From: Sipunculus nudus
Lineage: Eukaryota; Annelida; Sipuncula; Golfingiida; Sipunculidae
Direction: 5' to 3'
Length of the DNA stretch: 64,000 nucleotides
Assembly: GCA_026874595.1 (NCBI GenBank)
Contig: CM049307.1
Location: 18,765,079 to 18,829,078 of the forward strand
Within the stretch, counting starts at the first letter, position 1, and every line of letters starts with the position of its first letter. This document shows positions 58,703 through 64,000 of this stretch, piece by piece. The notes under the pieces were generated by a model, which saw only the letters and a list, made by a program, of their open reading frames with translations, did no database searches and was not told where the DNA came from. A program made the translations under genes and the position numbers.

Positions 58703-59367
58703 TACACCCAGTTTGTCAAAGAATGGATGAATACGTTTATCCTGAAGTTGAATAAGTCTTTAACTTAGTCTTGGTAATTTCTTCCAAAACATCATAATTC
58801 TACCAGTCCCCTCACTTAAGGTCGGTAAACCTATAGCTGATGGGTCTCTGCAAGATATATACATAGGCGTCATTGTTGGCTCAATTTTAAGTATGAAATC
58901 ACATCTTCAGAATATCTTTAAGCGTGCATATTTACAACTTGGGAGCATTGCGACACTTAAAAAGTTTCTGAACGAGAACTGTCTACTGAAGCTGGTGCAT
59001 GCCTTTATAACATAACAAAAACTAGATTATTGTAATTCTTTACTATTTGGCCTGCCTCAGTCCAGTCTTTACCCACGGCAACAAGCTCAGAAATTAGCCG
59101 CATGGGTCACCAGTGGCACCGAACCAGGGGATCATAACAATCCTGTATTGAAATCTCTCCAGAGGCTCCCTGTACGCCAACATATAGAGTACTAGGTCTT
59201 AGTGATGGTATTAAATGTATTAATGGTGAGACCCCTGGATACTAAGATGAGCTGATCGTTCCATATGAACGACAAGGTCTCTCAGGTCAGCAGATCTGCA
59301 CCAAGTGGTATTACCATTCACACGGTCGACTTTGGCTATGGAACAAGCTTTCAGTTTTCGAATATAT
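58703..59367 (+). pseudogene. Element B (CR1-like) reverse transcriptase C-terminal part
   Basis: The plus strand encodes GVIVGSILSMKSHLQNIFKR (about 58,868-58,927), LDYCNSLLFGLPQSSLY (about 59,022-59,072), LKSLQRLPVRQHIEY (about 59,148-59,192) and an LWLWNKL version of the terminal APRLWNxLP motif (about 59,335). These are standard landmarks of CR1/L2-type ORF2 after the catalytic palm. Several stops and frameshifts. It is cut at 59,367, where the second copy of the 11.3-kb unit begins. Confidence 0.75.
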
Positions 59368-59728
59368 ATCGGATAATTGGGCTGGTAAGACTACTCGAGT
59401 CGTGATACAAGTAATATAGAGGAATGTATCGTAGTGGTATAAGAATGATAAATTAACGCAATAACATACATGTGAGTTCACAACCTAAATTGAAACACCG
59501 TCTCCATGGACTCGGGTTATTTCCCGTATCGTCTGCAAGCTGCCTGCGTCCTGTAACTCGTGCGAGCCATGCTTGTATTCATGCAGTCATACATTCAACA
59601 AACATGCCGAGGGTTTTACCAATGCGCTGGATTATAATGCTTATTCTCGCTTAAATTAGGTATTATAAGAAAGTACAACAAAAATGCTAACGAGTGGTCC
59701 GGCTGGTTTATGTTGATTGACAGTGTAC

Positions 59729-59868
59729 CTGTAGGCCATGAAGCGTTGTCAGAAATGAAGAAAATATATGCATCTTCATAAAACCTTATAATACGTTCCT
59801 CAGACTTCAGATGTAAAGACACTCTGGCGCCAGTAAGCTGGTCGTAATGCCAGAGTATCAATATAAGG
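59729..59868 (-). CDS. Duplicate of the candidate exon at 48,422-48,561
   Basis: Identical apart from one base at 59,860 (Ser to Leu on the minus strand). The splice sites and phase are preserved. Confidence 0.4.
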
Positions 59869-60348
59869 CTAGAAATTTACCAACCAGAGGACGAAGAGCT
59901 CTCAGCATCAGTGCGCCAGCTCTGTGGAATAAGTTGCATGCATTTATAAAATAGATGTGTATCCATTCAAGAATATATCAAGCTTTAAGTATATCTCACT
60001 GTTTCACGCAAAATCATAGCGACATTTTATGATCCTCTTGTGAACCAATCTATTAAACATAGTTAATCAACATCATGCTTATTTAATCTGAATAATTTTG
60101 CTCCACTCTTTATCAGATATAAGAAGCATGCATATTCTTTTCAATGAATAGTAGCGTGATCCATGTTTTTTTCGGGCGTGAATTTAAGTACTTCCCCGGG
60201 CAAAGGATCTTTTAATAGTGCTTAGTGTAAGTGCATGCAGGTGTGCCGCTGTGGAGATCTATTATTGGTTTTTAAATACAAAAATGACGAGGGTAGATGA
60301 AGGTCAAGCAAACATTTCAAAACTGTTATATTATCTCGTGTAACATAC

Positions 60349-60503
60349 CTCATACCATAGTACAAGCTATACAAGATTTCCTCATGAATAGACTTTTCCC
60401 AATGTCCATCAAACGGAGTTGATCCGATGTCCTCATATTGAGTAATTGCTTCCTTATAATCATTAATAGATCCAAAATATGTTAAGTGAAAGCGATTTTT
60501 CAT
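60349..60503 (-). CDS. Duplicate of the candidate exon at 49,042-49,196
   Basis: The encoded peptide and the AG|GTATGT donor are unchanged from the first copy. Confidence 0.4.
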
Positions 60504-61476
60504 CCTCTCACCGAAATACCATTATAGCTGTACTATACAACTCATCTCGAATTCAATTTTTTTTCGAAATGAATAGATCAATATTGTTTGAGCGCACCAA
60601 CAGCCACTACACTTTATGTCTTCATACCCCTTTGTTTAAGATTGCGAAGACATGTAAATCATCTAGAATACTTTAAAGGTGGCTTCTTTAGTTTAAATAA
60701 GTTGTCGTTGTTCAGGTAATAAAGATCTTCTATTTACTTTACTGTATGGTTGACATAAAGACCAGAGCTCCCTCGTTGAGCGTATTTTTCTCTATCGATT
60801 GGAAATGCCTTTTGTCAATCATTCATGCACTTTATATAAGGCCCCGTATTTTTATCAAATGTGTCCCCTTGGTTTCATTTTTTTGTGCTCTTTCCTCCTA
60901 AAATTGAAGAGTGTCTTTGTGTTTCTTTATTTTCCCTTTTATTAATGTCATCCAGTCTCTCATGGACTATAGTTTTGTTAGGCTTTGGATTTGGATTTCT
61001 GTTAGGTTGTGCATATGATATACTTTGTATCTTCATAATTGATACTTAGATGAACATATCACATTCTTGAACACATTATCTATGCTGTTGCATTTAACCT
61101 TAATGCGTTTATTGATAACCTCGGAACTACTCCATATAAGATACAGGAGATAAATTGACAGCGGAATTTGATAGAATGAACATGCTTACCTCTGTTCAAA
61201 ACTCTCGGAGCTCAATCGGTTGAACAAGGGCTAAACATAATTTTTAAACTAAACTTAATACTTACAAAGTCGATAAACGTATTTAAACATTTAATCACGT
61301 TTTTCAGGTGAAAGACACGGCGTGAGTCAGAAATCATCGGAAATTATTTAAGCCGGAAGGAAGTTTTTTTTTTGTAGCAGTCGCATCTTACCCAGTTCCC
61401 CTAGTAATGCGCCTCCCTCTTCAAGTCCGAAACATGTACAGAGAATATCCCAAGTACCGGTGGCCCGTAATAACGA

Positions 61477-61674
61477 TTAACCGGGGGATAAAGCAAATGT
61501 TATTTTCTTCAGGAAATTATCGGCCTCCGTGTAGTAGTAATCTGTCCTCATAGCCGCAAATCCATCACATTTACTAGCGCACTGAATCATTAATCTGGGA
61601 AAGAACCAACCCTTACCCTTATTTAACATGTTAAGTGTCTCCAATCGTAAGGAAAACTCACAACTAATCACCAT
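61477..61674 (-). CDS. Duplicate of the candidate exon at 50,170-50,367
   Basis: The encoded peptide is unchanged from the first copy. Confidence 0.3.
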   Translation of the reverse strand: MVISCEFSLRLETLNMLNKGKGWFFPRLMIQCASKCDGFAAMRTDYYYTEADNFLKKITFALSPG

Positions 61675-62030
61675 CAGATGAGGCGATTTGATTTTTATGT
61701 GGCATTAACAATATTCTAGAAAACATAAGATAACCCTCATAGTTGTAATAGATGGTATTAAAGTATAATGCCTGACAAACAAACGATGAAGTTAAATATA
61801 TTTATTGGTGGTGTACAGTGTTCGCAGCCAAAAGAAGATGTCCATCCTTCATCATTCTTTAACAGCACAGAGATTTCATGGATAAGAAACAAGGTAAACT
61901 AAGTTTAAACCGATTACTTCCCGTGGCGGCATAAATTTGATAAAAGTTTTTTTTCTTATTCATTTAAGCTCCTATAGTGAGGAGTGAAAAAAGTTCACGA
62001 CCAGAGTTAACCCGTGGTTTGTTAATTTGT

Positions 62031-62170
62031 TTATTGAGTATCAGGGAAAGATGAAACTCTACGTAGCTTGTTTTCTTCGTAATTCAAAATACTAGCTACA
62101 TTAGCGGTCGTGCGTGCAGAAGGGTGAAAGTGGGTCCGTTCGGCCATACAATCTTGCAACATTGTGTCCT
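62031..62170 (-). CDS. Duplicate of the candidate terminal exon at 50,724-50,863
   Basis: The peptide, the stop and the overlapping AATAAA are all retained. Confidence 0.28.
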
Positions 62171-62318
62171 CTACATCGAAAAAATGTTCATTGTTAAAAG
62201 TAAATGTATCTACCACATGTATATATACCATTGTAATAAGTTGTATTTTAAAGGTTCATGTAAGCATTCAATGGAAGTGTGCAGGTGTGTGTTTCTGGAG
62301 GATTGTTTGATAAGTTAA

Positions 62319-63776
62319 CCCCTTTTGTAATAAATTGATTCCATCTGCCAAAAATGTTTGAAATGTCATGAATTTGAAACAGAAGACCTTTCAAAACACA
62401 TTTTGCCAAACCACAAACAACACTTTATTTGTCATATTATTTCATCAGTCAACCTGATTCAACAAATAACCACATAAACTGAGTGGAGACATTTCTTCTC
62501 CAGCACATTCATCATTCAATATGAAACATTTACTTATATCTAATAACGCTTTTACTAATGTTAGGTTTCATCAGAGGTATAACACTCACGATGAGTTCTT
62601 TTCATTGATCTTATACACTATCCATTTTTTATTCTAATTTATCGCAGTTTTTCTACTAAAACTTAAAAGCGGAATATAGACTGATTTGGGATTGACCTAC
62701 AGGGCAGATCAAGCGACTGTGCCTTTAACATTTAAAATGTAGATAATTAATGGCATTTATTTAATGAATGACATATGACATGTTATATGACACACACACA
62801 TATATAATATTATTAAAATTGATAATTAATAAACATTTTATTTATGTAATAAATGATTGCAACCAGATCCATCCAAATTCTCCCCTGATTCACCCAAACA
62901 TTTAATTACTTCGTCCTTATACAGATGCTTCCTGTTTTCACTGTACTTAGTGTAAATTAGTGTCTAGTGTTAAGTTAAAATTGAAATATTATCAAAAAAG
63001 GAAAAGGGTCCACGGAGGTTAAGCAACACGCAGCCATTAGTCATTGATTACAGAATAAAATTAAAATGATTTGACTGTCAAGGTTTTAATTAACAGTTAC
63101 ATTAGCATGCATCTACCGTCAAAGAGGGTGATAAGGTCCTTATGGTATTGTAATGGAAGTCCATACATCAAACTGTTTAAAACATACTAATTCAACTGTT
63201 CAACGTTATAAGTAAAGTATAACTGTAGTAGTCTGTCAATTAAAAGTTTCTTCCAAGGAATTTTAATTTAAAAATGTACCACAAATAGAATGGGGAATTG
63301 CCTGCTCGTTTGGCATTTCTGTTTAACGTTCTTGGGTTGATATCATAACTCTTACTGTACAGAAGAAGTGTCATACATCATTGTCACGAATCCAGTATAA
63401 ATAACTATTTCAATGTAGTTGCATATTCATTCTGCGGGTTTTATTCTTCCTTTTGTCTAGTGAGGTTATGTGAACAACTCTCACCATCAAATGAAAGTGA
63501 AAGAGGGAAAATAAACTAGCTTCTGATGATGTTTGTTTTTATAAAAGTTAATAATGTTAGTTTCACCTGGTATCTGTAATTTATGGAGCCCAAATCATTC
63601 CTCAAGGGAGCAAAGTTATTTTCTGAATTGTAATTAGTTTAACCTTTTAAAGAAATTAAATTATATTAGACAAACAGAAATATTTTATTGATTGCATATG
63701 AATTGATTTTGACATAACAAAATGGCTTTCAAGTTTATTGTATATATTGTATGTTTTTAGCTTGTTGAAAGAAAAG
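62319..63776. other. Non-coding DNA, duplicate of 51,012-52,472
   Basis: Same sequence as in the first copy with a 3-bp deletion near 62,679 and isolated substitutions. No gene seen. Confidence 0.55.
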
Positions 63777-64000
63777 TCGTCTTGTGGATTTTGTATTGTT
63801 GGATCTGTCAGCAGCATTCGACACTTTTAGTCATCAGGGTTTTTGTTTACTTTATACACTCCATCAGTAATACTTTAGCGGGTTCTCGTTCTTGCCTACA
63901 AATAGATAGCTCGTCCTCTATTTGTGCCTCAAAAAAACTGTATCACAAACAAACACCCTCCTCAAACGACTTCAACGGTCCATAGACATTTCCGGAAGAC
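63777..64000. mobile_element. Element B palm fragment followed by BEL LTR start, cut by window end
   Basis: Bases 63,777-63,873 repeat the LDLSAAFDT fragment of element B; 63,874-64,000 repeat the first 127 bases of the BEL LTR at 52,570. Whether a full BEL element follows cannot be seen. Confidence 0.75.

Larger units (their letters stand above)
59368..64000. repeat. Near-identical duplication, copy 2 (runs off the window)
   Basis: Second copy of 48,061-52,696. It carries the same candidate exons and the same element B and LTR pieces, but not the candidate terminal exon at 47,732-47,837, which lies left of the duplicated block. Its start is fused to the element B reverse transcriptase instead of to the unique DNA found left of copy 1. 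Confidence 0.95.

Overview
This window looks like repeat-dense, AT-rich invertebrate nuclear DNA, most probably from a marine mollusc and perhaps a bivalve. That assignment is inferred from the mix of repeats: CR1/jockey-type and RNase H-bearing non-LTR elements, GIY-YIG Penelope-like elements, BEL/Pao, a long solo LTR, a Sola-like DNA transposon and a palindromic CTCGCC...GTTC repeat that I associate with molluscs. There is no bacterial-style gene packing and no intact long reading frame. I recognised no rRNA, tRNA or CRISPR. Almost everything recognisable is a decayed mobile element.

Layout. Bases 1-7,062 hold the 3' half of a non-LTR retrotransposon (element A) split by a 4.55-kb Sola-like transposon (2,352-6,906; 4-bp target duplication, imperfect terminal inverted repeats, DDE transposase remnant on the minus strand). 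Bases 7,063-8,291 are non-coding repeat. Bases 8,292-20,709 and 20,710-36,292 are two tandem copies of one large unit, roughly 97-98% alike where I compared lines by eye. A third, clearly more diverged and shorter copy is at 38,966-46,429. In order, the unit contains an 810-bp solo LTR (minus), non-coding DNA, a jockey/I-type retrotransposon with an RNase H remnant (minus), a GACTCG-rich tract, a hAT-like insertion, a Penelope remnant (minus), and the endonuclease half of element A (plus) with a ~195-bp MITE inside it. In copy 2, element A continues through its reverse transcriptase to about 38,965.

The third copy lacks the hAT-like and Penelope insertions and so acts as a natural empty-site outgroup. 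In copy 2 the hAT-like insertion (28,233-31,524) is flanked by an 8-bp target duplication and contains a Penelope-like element in fold-back form. In copy 1, 3.5 kb spanning most of it has been deleted.

Bases 46,430-64,000 hold a second tandem duplication. Bases 48,061-52,696 reappear, almost base for base, at 59,368-64,000 (offset 11,307, then 11,304). Between them lie a BEL/Pao retrotransposon (minus, 52,570-58,702) and fragments of a second CR1-like element (element B, plus) into which BEL inserted. The duplicated block contains the only candidates for host coding sequence: minus-strand exon-like frames, two of which join across consensus splice sites in matching phase. I do not recognise the protein.

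Limits: identities are judged by eye, transposon family names rest on remembered motifs, and the near-identical 11.3-kb duplication could be an uncollapsed haplotype in the assembly.
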